Positions 1 to 5,809 are shown, counted from the stretch's first letter. The stretch: DNA of 5,866 nt from Ignavibacteriales bacterium (GCA_016929735.1 JAFGID010000330.1:1-5866); one strand, 5' to 3'. Made by a program: numbers and translations. Notes: a model not told the origin generated them from the sequence alone.

Positions 1-85
1 AATGTTGGTTCATTTGGTTATCTTTCGGGTAACACGACAAGCGAGCGCTCTGAAACGGCAACTGCGCATACCGCCGACCGTTAGC
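1..85 (+). repeat. attC-like repeat, copy A (left part outside window)
   Basis: These 85 bases align without gaps to 5289-5373 of copy B (81 of 85 identical by eye) and to 5703-5784 of copy C (77 of 82 identical). The visible part is the right arm of the palindrome and the loop. It ends in GTTAGC at 80-85, the counterpart of an integron R' box, and the presumed crossover lies between G80 and T81. Its GC content is visibly higher than that of the genes beside it. The outward bases AACAAGCC (86-93) belong to the following unit and reappear as their reverse complement at 5238-5245. That it is an integron-type site is inference; the repeat itself is directly seen. Confidence 0.85.
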
Positions 86-143
86 AACAAGCCAAAAAAA
101 CCTCTTCGACAATTTATTAGTTGACTGAAAGACAAAAAAACAA

Positions 144-240
144 CTACGCCGACGCACAAAAGCAGAGTATGGCAGCCCATCCCTGCAACCTTCCCTTCGC
201 TGCCATACACTGCTTTTCTTGCAACCAAAGTGCTTCGTAG
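144..240. repeat. long-stem inverted-repeat element E1
   Basis: Positions 158-176 (AAAAGCAGAGTATGGCAGC) pair with 199-217 with a single mismatch (A166/A209), leaving a 22-base loop. Outside this stem, CTACG at 144-148 also pairs with CGTAG at 236-240. The loop and right arm contain the 12-mer CCTTCCCTTCGC (189-200), and CAACCAAAGT lies at 222-231. Both boxes recur in element E2 near the other end of the same unit. There is no T-run for a terminator and no open reading frame that makes sense. It could be an RNA structure in a leader, a protein-binding site or a relic recombination site. The stem is certain; the role is unknown. Confidence 0.7.
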
Positions 241-297
241 ATAAGGCATTATCAAAATTAGGAATTGTTTTTTATGATGCATTAGGAAAGATGAAAT

Positions 298-334
298 TTT
301 GTAGCCTCACCCTTACCAAATTGTTATACCTTTG
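298..334 (+). promoter_or_regulatory. candidate Bacteroidota promoter of the defence operon
   Basis: TACCTTTG at 327-334 fits the Bacteroidota -7 consensus TAnnTTTG. A TTTG at 298-301 could be the -33 element, but the 25-base spacing is longer than the usual 19-21, so that half is weak. The -7 box ends only five bases before the ATG at 340, so transcription would start at or next to the start codon and the methylase message would be leaderless or nearly so. No other promoter-like sequence was noticed before the later genes, whose spacing leaves little room for one. Confidence 0.45.
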
Positions 335-339
335 CTTTA

Positions 340-1935
340 ATGAAATCTTTTGAGAAAATATTACCTATTGATAATGAGCTTCCTGTTGATTATGCTGACA
401 GGATTGGGTTATCCTATTCTGTTTATGTTTCACAATACCATAAAAAAAATAAAGGACAATTTCTTACACCATCTCCAATTGCTAGATTCATGGGGAAACT
501 GGCAGAATCTAATAAAAACCAAATATCAATACTTGATCCAGGCTGTGGAACTGCCATATTAAGTTGTGCTATAATAGAACACCTGGCTAGTTCTAATTTC
601 GGTTTAGAAACTATAAATCTTGATGCATACGAAATAGACAATGAAATATTTCCATTTACAACGAATGTTTTGAATTATTTAAAGGATTGGTTAAGCAATA
701 AGAACATTTCATTTAATTACAATTTGATTCAGGAAGATTTTATTTTAAAAAATGCAGACGTTTTTAAAAGCGAAATCTCACTTTTTAATAACCATACAAC
801 TATAGAATATGACTTTGTGATTTCAAATCCACCTTATTTCAAACTTAATAAAGAAGATAAACGAGCAAAAGCTGCCGAGTCAATTTCCAGCGGACAATCC
901 AATATTTATGCATTGTTCATGGCTGTTTCATCTAAAATGCTCTCTCATAACGGACAATTGATATTTATAACCCCCCGAAGCTACGCTTCAGGCAGATATT
1001 TTAAGTCGTTTCGAGAGTTTTTCTTTAGCAATGTTTCTCTTAATCAAATTCATCTTTTCGATTCCCGAAAAGACACATTCAACCGTGACAATGTACTGCA
1101 GGAAACATTAATTCTTAAAGCATCCAAAAGTAATTGTATAAAACCTGATGCAATAGTTGCAATAACCAGTACGAAAGGGATTAGTGATTTATCTAGTCCC
1201 CGGGTAAAAACTTATCCGCAAAATCAAATCTTGAATTTAAAGAGTAAGGAAAAAATTTTACACATTCCGATTAATGATGAAGAAGAAGAAATTATCGATT
1301 TATTTCGTGGCTGGACTGGTTCTCTGAATAAATATAACATACAAATCTCGACAGGGCCTGTTGTTGCTTTCCGGGCAACCGAATATATACAAGAATTATT
1401 TGTAAATGAGACTGTTTCTCTTGCTCCATTGATATGGTTACATAATGTGTTTAAGATGCACATTGATTGGCCTGTTCATAAACCAAATAAAGGACAATAT
1501 ATTCAAATTTGTTCGGATAGCCTATCCTTATTGCTCCCCAATAAAAATTATGTTCTTTTGCGCCGCTTCAGTGCAAAAGATGATAAAAGCAGGTTAATAG
1601 CTTCACCCTATTTTGCAAAGTTGCAGGATGCTGAATTTGTAGGTATTGAAAACAAGGTTAATTACATTTATAGGCCAAAAGGAGAATTGCAGCGAAACGA
1701 AGTTATTGGTTTAGCTGCAATATTTAACAGTAAACTATTTGATAATTATTTTCGAATTTTTAATGGTAATGTTAATGTTAGTGCCACTGAACTAAGAGAA
1801 ATGCCATTACCTCCATTAGAGCTTATAAAACAAATTGGCGACCAATTAATTCTGTATAATGCAGATTTCTCACAAGAGCTTATTGATAACCTTGTTACCC
1901 ATACTCTGACAAATATAAACGAACTAGTTCTATGA
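340..1935 (+). CDS. type II DNA adenine-N6 methyltransferase, PstI/BsuBI type
   Basis: This 531-residue protein should transfer a methyl group from S-adenosylmethionine to an adenine in the recognition site, protecting host DNA from the nuclease encoded next door. The motif order is that of gamma-class amino-methylases: motif X GQFLTPSPIARFM at 39-51, motif I LDPGCGTA (SAM binding) at 65-72, an acidic motif II LDAYEID at 94-100, catalytic motif IV SNPPY at 162-166, and GQLIFITPRSY at 205-215. The C-terminal half is the likely target-recognition domain. It includes RRFSAKDDKSR at 408-418 and the NSKLFDNYFR...NGNVNVSATELREMPLP stretch at about 463-491 that typifies this methylase group. Length is close to the roughly 500 residues of M.PstI and M.BsuBI. 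ATG340 is used because no earlier in-frame start is apparent and it sits just behind a TAnnTTTG box. The stop overlaps the nuclease start. The CTGCAG specificity is inferred from the partner nuclease family. The class is certain; the exact site is probable. Confidence 0.93.
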   Translation: MKSFEKILPIDNELPVDYADRIGLSYSVYVSQYHKKNKGQFLTPSPIARFMGKLAESNKNQISILDPGCGTAILSCAIIEHLASSNFGLETINLDAYEIDNEIFPFTTNVLNYLKDWLSNKNISFNYNLIQEDFILKNADVFKSEISLFNNHTTIEYDFVISNPPYFKLNKEDKRAKAAESISSGQSNIYALFMAVSSKMLSHNGQLIFITPRSYASGRYFKSFREFFFSNVSLNQIHLFDSRKDTFNRDNVLQETLILKASKSNCIKPDAIVAITSTKGISDLSSPRVKTYPQNQILNLKSKEKILHIPINDEEEEIIDLFRGWTGSLNKYNIQISTGPVVAFRATEYIQELFVNETVSLAPLIWLHNVFKMHIDWPVHKPNKGQYIQICSDSLSLLLPNKNYVLLRRFSAKDDKSRLIASPYFAKLQDAEFVGIENKVNYIYRPKGELQRNEVIGLAAIFNSKLFDNYFRIFNGNVNVSATELREMPLPPLELIKQIGDQLILYNADFSQELIDNLVTHTLTNINELVL

Positions 1936-2891
1936 GCAAACTGACCGAAGCACAAAAAATTCTTGAAGCATTTGGACTACCAAAACCACAACAAAATGAA
2001 CGCTCAGCACTAACCCTTCTTGCACTCTGCAATATTAAGGAAAAGGATAAATGGAAAGATGCCAAAAAAGTTAGTATGGCAGTTGTTGGGAACAAAGACA
2101 ATCCAAAGTATGAAGGAGTAATGCGATTCATTGCTGAGCATTATAAAAAGCAATATGCAGAAAATAGTAGAGAAACATTTCGCCGTCAAACCTTACACCA
2201 ATTTGTCCAAGCTGGTATAGTTGAGCATAATCCTGATAATCCACAATTACCTACAAATAGTAAGGACAACCATTATAGATTATCAGACGATGCCTTGAAA
2301 GTTATTCGTGCATTTGGAACAAAAAAATGGAAAGAAGAATTAAAACTATTTATCAAAAATATTGGTTCATTGCAGGCAAAATATAATAAAAGTCGAAATC
2401 TGCAAATGATACCTGTTAAACTCGCCAATGGGAAAGAGTTGAAATTTTCACCTGGAAAACATAATCTTGTACAAGCTGCAATAGTTAAAGAATTTGCTAC
2501 ACGGTTTGCACATGGAAGTGAATTGCTTTACGTAGGAGACACCGCAAACAAAGACTTATACGTTGATACAAAATCTATGAGTGCATTAGGAATACCCATT
2601 AACCAACATAGTAAATTACCCGATGTTGTTTTATATGACAAAAAACGTAAATGGCTTTTTCTCATTGAAGCCGTTACATCGCATGGCCCCGTTTCACCTA
2701 AACGAATTGTTGAGTTAGAAAAAATGCTTAAAAATTGTAAGGCTGGTAAAGTATACGTTTCAGCATTCCCAGATTTTAAAGAATTTAAAAAACATACAGC
2801 AGATATAGCATGGGAAACTGAAGTGTGGCTAATGGATTTCCCAGAACACATGATACATTTCAATGGCGACCGTTTTATGGGGCCAAGATAA
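1932..2891 (+). CDS. BsuBI/PstI family type II restriction endonuclease
   Basis: This 319-residue protein matches the BsuBI/PstI restriction enzyme family (about 315-325 residues), whose members cut CTGCAG. The N-terminal half (about 1-165) is a charged, helix-rich region with a likely helix-turn-helix around 80-125. The C-terminal half carries the family signatures in order: FSPGKHNLVQAAIVKEF at 172-188, LLYVGDTANKDLYVD at 198-212, LPDVVLYD at 229-236, LFLIEAVTSHGPVSP at 242-256, VYVSAFPDFKEF at 274-285, IAWETEVW at 292-299 and HMIHFNGDRFMGPR at 306-319. D231 and E246 are my candidates for metal-binding catalytic residues of a PD-(D/E)XK-like core. No motif appears missing, so the enzyme is probably active. 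The ATG lies inside the methylase stop (ATGA, 1932-1935), so translation is probably coupled and follows methylase synthesis, a safe order when the system enters a new cell. No controller (C) protein gene is seen. Confidence 0.95.
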   Translation: MSKLTEAQKILEAFGLPKPQQNERSALTLLALCNIKEKDKWKDAKKVSMAVVGNKDNPKYEGVMRFIAEHYKKQYAENSRETFRRQTLHQFVQAGIVEHNPDNPQLPTNSKDNHYRLSDDALKVIRAFGTKKWKEELKLFIKNIGSLQAKYNKSRNLQMIPVKLANGKELKFSPGKHNLVQAAIVKEFATRFAHGSELLYVGDTANKDLYVDTKSMSALGIPINQHSKLPDVVLYDKKRKWLFLIEAVTSHGPVSPKRIVELEKMLKNCKAGKVYVSAFPDFKEFKKHTADIAWETEVWLMDFPEHMIHFNGDRFMGPR

Positions 2892-2903
2892 TATATTAAA
2901 AAA

Positions 2904-3995
2904 ATGGAAAACCTTGATAATTTACTTGAAGAACTTAGTGTTGGTCGAAAGGAAATAAAGACTGATAGTTATAGTATGTCTATTGGTGAGATTATTAATT
3001 TGTATAAAGACGGTGAATTGGAGTTAACTCCAGCATATCAAAGACTATTTAGATGGGAAGACGAGCAAAAATCTAAATTTATTGAATCAATTTTATTAGG
3101 AATTCCGTTACCTCCAATATTTGTTGCACAAAAGGAAGGTGGAAAATGGAGTATTGTAGATGGATTGCAAAGAATTTCTACAATTTTACAACTTACAGGC
3201 GAATTGACTAATAAGGAACCTTTGGTTTTAACAACTACAAAAAAATTACCTTCCTTAGAAGGATTGACATGGGAAATACTACCAGATGACATAAAAAGAA
3301 TTCTTAAAAGGGCAAAATTTGGAGTAAACATAATTTTAACTGAAAATAGTATACAAGCGCAATATGAACTTTTCCAAAGGCTCAATACAGGTGGTTTACA
3401 TTTAGAGCCACAAGAAATACGCAATTGCCTAATAATAATGCTAAATGAAGACTTTTATAATAAAATTAATAAACTTAAAGAATATCCTAGTTTTAAAGAC
3501 TCTTTAAATTTACTTGACGGTAAATATGAAATAGAATATCATATGGAATTAATACTAAGATATTTTATATCGAAGCATGGGAAAGTTGATTATTCTAAAT
3601 ATAAGATATCTAGCACTTTGTTGAGCGAATTCATTGATAATGAAACAGCAAAATTAATTGAAGATTCAACTTTTAATATTGATGAAGAAATTGATGTTTT
3701 CAAAAGAACATTTGATTATTTATATAAAACCTTAAAGGACAAAGTATATAGGAAATTTAACACAGAAAAGCAGGAATTTGAAGGTTCATTTTCTAATTCA
3801 AGTTTTGAAGCAATTACTACAGGGGTTGCTTCATATATTGATTATTACGAAATAATGGACGCTCCCGAATTTGAGGAAAAGATTAAAACTCTATATTCTG
3901 AGCCTGATTTTTTGGAGTATTCTAAGCGTGGGAACAAAGCTTTATATAGAATAAAAGGTATGGAAGAATTTTCAAAGCGATACTTTGAAATATGA
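2904..3995 (+). CDS. DUF262 (GmrS/ParB-Srx-like) domain protein
   Basis: This 363-residue protein has the DUF262 domain in its first half: a YQRLFRW box at 45-51, ESILLGIPLPPIFV at 61-74, IVDGLQRISTI at 84-94 (the family's DGQQR NTPase motif, with L in place of the first Q) and FQRLNTGG...QEIRNC at 157-175. In known DUF262 proteins such as GmrS, SspE and BrxU this domain binds or hydrolyses nucleotides and governs a nuclease active against modified phage DNA. Those proteins usually also have a DUF1524/HNH nuclease part. None is visible here: residues 180-363 are a charged, largely helical region with no H-N-H pattern. The effector is therefore probably the HEPN protein encoded by the next gene, which overlaps by ATGA. 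The start follows the nuclease stop by 12 A/T-only bases with no Shine-Dalgarno, so it probably shares the restriction operon's message. The family call is firm; the role as sensor, antitoxin or regulator is inference. Confidence 0.85.
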   Translation: MENLDNLLEELSVGRKEIKTDSYSMSIGEIINLYKDGELELTPAYQRLFRWEDEQKSKFIESILLGIPLPPIFVAQKEGGKWSIVDGLQRISTILQLTGELTNKEPLVLTTTKKLPSLEGLTWEILPDDIKRILKRAKFGVNIILTENSIQAQYELFQRLNTGGLHLEPQEIRNCLIIMLNEDFYNKINKLKEYPSFKDSLNLLDGKYEIEYHMELILRYFISKHGKVDYSKYKISSTLLSEFIDNETAKLIEDSTFNIDEEIDVFKRTFDYLYKTLKDKVYRKFNTEKQEFEGSFSNSSFEAITTGVASYIDYYEIMDAPEFEEKIKTLYSEPDFLEYSKRGNKALYRIKGMEEFSKRYFEI

Positions 3996-4753
3996 AATAT
4001 GAACAATTTGAACAAATTCTTGATGAAGATTTAAGTTGGAGAAAAATTGAGATTTCTTCTTTAATTTTTATTGCAAAAGGATCAAGTGAAGAAGTAGTTT
4101 TAAAATCAATAATTCTGCTACTTTATGCACATTGGGAAGGATATATAAAGAAAAGTAGTAAACTTTACTTAAAATATATATCCGAAAAAAAAATAAAATT
4201 AAATGAGTTATGTAGTAATTTTAAAGCAGTAGCTTTAAAAAGTAATATTTCTCGCTGCATTGAATCAAAAGATAGTTTAACACTTATCAATGAAATTTCT
4301 TTTATAAATAAATATATAAAGCTTGATTCAAAGCAATTCTCTATAAATATTAATATTGATAATGATTTTGAAAATGAGTTAATTGATACTGAATCTAATT
4401 TAAAACCTAAAGTTTTTAAAAATATTATCTCAATTCTCGGATTAAATTATAAAAAGGCAGTTGAAATTAGAGAGCATTATATTAATAGTCATTTATTAGC
4501 GAATCGTAATCTAATTGGACATGGTAGTAAATTTGAAAGTATTGCCAATGATTTTTCCTTGACACTTAAAGATGTTGAAAAGCTTAAAGATATTATTTTT
4601 TCAATTATTGATAATTATCGTGATGAATTATTAGAGTATGTAAGGAATGAGTTTTATTTAGTTTCAAATAATGAAGGTCGAATTGAATTTGAAGAAAGTC
4701 AAGAAAACCATTTAGAAAAAATCTTTCAAAACGTTGAAAGTTATTATTCATAA
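3992..4753 (+). CDS. MAE_28990/MAE_18760-type HEPN nuclease
   Basis: This 253-residue protein resembles the MAE_28990/MAE_18760 HEPN-like nucleases. It has an N-terminal DLSWRKIEIS segment at 13-22, the characteristic LLYAHWEGYIKKSSKLYL at 43-60, a middle ending in the SILGL stretch at about 147-151, and the catalytic HEPN motif RNLIGHG at 172-178 (Rx4H, R172 and H177) after a helix containing HLLANR. HEPN proteins of this kind are RNases found in toxin-antitoxin and abortive-infection systems, so cleavage of cellular or phage RNA is the expected activity; the substrate cannot be read from sequence. The gene starts inside the DUF262 stop (ATGA, 3992-3995), which points to a stoichiometric pair. 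Its base composition is even more AT-rich than that of the methylase and nuclease genes, and it contains a run of nine A at 4185-4193. No obvious terminator follows directly. Family assignment is by motif memory and could be a neighbouring HEPN family. Confidence 0.8.
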   Translation: MKYEQFEQILDEDLSWRKIEISSLIFIAKGSSEEVVLKSIILLLYAHWEGYIKKSSKLYLKYISEKKIKLNELCSNFKAVALKSNISRCIESKDSLTLINEISFINKYIKLDSKQFSININIDNDFENELIDTESNLKPKVFKNIISILGLNYKKAVEIREHYINSHLLANRNLIGHGSKFESIANDFSLTLKDVEKLKDIIFSIIDNYRDELLEYVRNEFYLVSNNEGRIEFEESQENHLEKIFQNVESYYS

Positions 4754-5045
4754 ATTTCTATTCAATCTGTATACTCACTTGATTCTTTTCCAGGATGATT
4801 CGGTCCAAGTTAAAATAAATAATTTCAAATTGATTCTTTCACGATTCTTTTTCGTTATGATTCAATTTGTGTTCAACATTACTTGTTCTATATGGAATCA
4901 GAACTCGTTGACATCGTATCTAAACCTTTAGATATGATGTTAGAGTCATTAGATTACACATGTTTCTCAATAATTGCTGATTTTGTCTCATTCATCTAGA
5001 AATATGATATGGTTTTTCAACGATATAAATAAAAAGATTAATAAT
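4754..5045. other. AT-rich non-coding stretch with short GATTC repeats
   Basis: After the HEPN stop there is about 290 bases with no credible gene. It holds five direct GATTC copies (starting at 4781, 4797, 4832, 4843 and 4859), three of them extended to GATTCTTT, plus one inverted copy, GAATC, at 4895-4899. A strong dyad follows at 4911-4940. A 65-codon frame at 4734-4931 overlaps the end of the HEPN gene and reads as low-complexity hydrophobic sequence, so I do not call it. The stretch may be a 3' untranslated region or decayed sequence. Confidence 0.5.
4911..4940. repeat. near-perfect 14-bp dyad, possible terminator or operator
   Basis: ACATCGTATCTAAA (4911-4924) and TTTAGATATGATGT (4927-4940) pair at all 14 positions, with one G-U pair (G4916/T4935) and two C bases at the centre. 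As RNA it forms a stable AT-rich hairpin. No T-run follows, so an intrinsic terminator is doubtful. The near-perfect two-fold symmetry would also suit a dimeric DNA-binding protein. It lies 158 bases after the HEPN stop, downstream of the operon. Confidence 0.6.
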
Positions 5046-5067
5046 AGGGCTGAGCACGCCAGCGCTC

Positions 5068-5147
5068 CCTTCCCTTCGCAGTAAGGCACATGCCGCAAAC
5101 CACACAAGCTGTCGTACAACCAAAGTATGCGGCAAGAGCCTTCCTGC
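5068..5147. repeat. long-stem inverted-repeat element E2
   Basis: Positions 5078-5097 (GCAGTAAGGCACATGCCGCA) pair with 5128-5147 at 17 of 20 positions, leaving a 30-base loop. The element is much richer in GC than its surroundings. It shares CCTTCCCTTCGC (5068-5079) and CAACCAAAGT (5117-5126) with E1. In E1 the first box is at the loop and the second outside the stem. In E2 the second is in the loop and the first is at the outer edge. CTACGCACAAA, which follows further out (5159-5169), also recalls the left edge of E1. The role is unknown; see E1. Confidence 0.6.
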
Positions 5148-5245
5148 CCGTCCCACCCCTACGCACAAATTAATTGCAGTTCTTTGATTTGTAGGTTTTA
5201 TTATATTTGATTATAAAAGATGACAATAAAGCAAAATGGCCTGTT

Positions 5246-5373
5246 GCTAACATGCGGTCATACGCAATTGCCGGACCGAGGGGTTGCTAATGTTGGTTCA
5301 TTTGGCTATCTTTCGGTTAACACGACAAGCGAGCGCCCTGAAACGGCAACTGCGCATACCGCAGACCGTTAGC
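5246..5373 (+). repeat. attC-like repeat, copy B (complete, 128 bp)
   Basis: The element is bounded by GCTAAC (5246-5251) and GTTAGC (5368-5373). Inside these, TGCGGT-C-ATACGCAATTGCCG (5253-5273) pairs with 5344-5363, with C5259 unpaired and two A-C oppositions (5262/5355 and 5267/5350). One base (A5252) faces four (5364-5367) between outer and inner stems, like the unpaired central spacer of attC sites. The rest is a loop region of about 70 bases with a weaker inner stem. Length matches long attC sites such as the Vibrio cholerae repeats. The boxes are not a strict match to RYYYAAC/GTTRRRY: TGCTAAC and GTTAGCT deviate at symmetric positions. It closes unit 1 and opens unit 2. Confidence 0.8.
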
Positions 5374-5396
5374 TGCAAATGCAGGAGACAAAAACC

Positions 5397-5414
5397 AGAC
5401 ACAAAAAAGTGTCT
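5397..5414. terminator. small hairpin, possible terminator
   Basis: AGACAC (5397-5402) pairs with GTGTCT (5409-5414) around a loop of six A. Read on the minus strand the stem is followed by GG and then five T, a weak intrinsic-terminator pattern placed right after the stop of the minus-strand 79-codon frame. On the plus strand the T-run is only two bases beyond the stem. Six base pairs make this marginal. Confidence 0.25.
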
Positions 5415-5433
5415 TTAAAGATTGGATAAAGCA

Positions 5434-5562
5434 ATGATTAGCCTCAGTTCAGACAAGATACGCAGGCTCTCTGATAAACGGATTTGTGATGAAAGCCAGA
5501 GGCACAGGAATCCTGTCCCACACTTCGGCGGCAAAGGCATTCTATACCAAGACAACAACTGA
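5434..5562 (+). CDS. doubtful small ORF, 42 residues
   Basis: The frame starts at ATG 5434 and ends with TGA at 5560-5562. The product would be short and basic, with an SSDKIRRLSDKR segment near the start and NPVPHFGGKG near residues 26-35. I do not recognise it. It is the longest ATG-started plus-strand frame inside unit 2, but there is no clear ribosome site or promoter, and a 79-codon minus-strand frame with several cysteines (5654 down to 5415) competes for the same DNA. Either could be real, or neither. Confidence 0.2.
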   Translation: MISLSSDKIRRLSDKRICDESQRHRNPVPHFGGKGILYQDNN

Positions 5563-5659
5563 AATTGACTGAACCAAACAAACATATTTTTAGCCGCCCC
5601 GTTACTACAGGCCTTAGTGCATCTATTGCAACTGGATTTGATGCTGAACAGCATCTGCA

Positions 5660-5787
5660 GCTAACATGCGGTCATACGCAATTGCCGGGTCGAAGGGTTG
5701 CTAATGTTGGTTCGTTTGGCTATCTTTCGGGTAACACGACAAGCGAGCGCTCAGAAACGGCAACTGCGTATACCGCCGGCCGTTGTG
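5660..5787 (+). repeat. attC-like repeat, copy C (right box diverged)
   Basis: Positions 5660-5702 match the left 43 bases of copy B at 40 positions and the rest matches copies A and B until the GTT at 5782-5784. There copies A and B continue AGC while copy C continues GTGC. The left box is AGCTAAC, so only AAC and GTT still pair at the outer stem of this copy. If the right box belongs to the next cassette, as in integrons, the change reflects that neighbour rather than decay. T5769 restores a Watson-Crick pair where copy B has an A-C opposition. A CTGCAG at 5655-5660 overlaps the left edge. Confidence 0.8.
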
Positions 5788-5809
5788 CACAAGTTTAAAA
5801 AAAGACCGA

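Larger units (their letters stand above)
81..5368 (+). mobile_element. putative large gene cassette (unit 1), about 5.3 kb
   Basis: The unit is defined by G/TT cut points in copies A and B, following the integron rule that a cassette begins just inside one R' box and ends with its own attC. Its first bases (from G80, GTTAGCAACAAGCCA) are complementary at 14 of 15 positions to TGGCCTGTTGCTAAC at 5237-5251, the left edge of the repeat that closes the unit. It carries the four-gene defence operon, two hairpin elements (E1 and E2) and a 3' AT-rich non-coding stretch. Integron cassettes usually carry one gene in about 1 kb, so a four-gene 5.3-kb unit would be exceptional. No recombinase gene is present, so mobility is inferred from sequence architecture only. 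Alternatives are a repeat-flanked island spread by homologous recombination, or an unknown element using folded single-strand sites. Confidence 0.5.
5369..5782 (+). mobile_element. putative small cassette (unit 2), 414 bp, gene-poor
   Basis: The limits are the G/TT points in copies B and C. The unit's first bases GTTAGCTGCAAATGCAG (5368-5384) match the reverse complement of 5649-5665 at 15 of 17 positions, so both ends of this unit carry their own inverted repeat, different from that of unit 1 beyond the shared GTTAGC. The body (5374-5659) has no convincing gene. It has a 42-codon plus-strand frame at 5434-5562, a 79-codon minus-strand frame at 5415-5654, a hairpin at 5397-5414 and a small dyad ACAGGA-A-TCCTGT at 5504-5516. 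Cassettes without a gene are known in integrons and may carry RNA or promoters. Confidence 0.5.

Noticed and set aside
10..282. 90-codon minus-strand frame across copy A and E1
   Set aside because: It runs through two palindromic non-coding elements, has a cysteine- and arginine-rich composition typical of accidental frames, and resembles no family.
1900..1940. Controller (C) protein gene for the restriction system
   Set aside because: The methylase and nuclease genes overlap by four bases and no small helix-turn-helix gene is present upstream or downstream.
2904..3995. Complete GmrSD-type enzyme fusion
   Set aside because: The C-terminal half shows no HNH/DUF1524 signature; only the DUF262 part is supported.
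4734..4931. 65-codon plus-strand frame after the HEPN gene
   Set aside because: It overlaps the end of the HEPN gene, is low-complexity and hydrophobic, ends inside the dyad and has no ribosome site.
1..5787. CRISPR array
   Set aside because: The repeats are 128 bp with internal pairing, only three copies, and the intervals are 5.2 kb and 0.3 kb, not short uniform spacers.
1..5787. Insertion sequence or composite transposon ends
   Set aside because: The repeats are direct copies with no transposase gene between them, and unit-specific inverted ends are not what a single transposon family would show.
5565..5798. 77-codon plus-strand frame with a TTG start
   Set aside because: Most of it is a read-through of repeat copy C, so its apparent conservation would be that of the recombination-type site.
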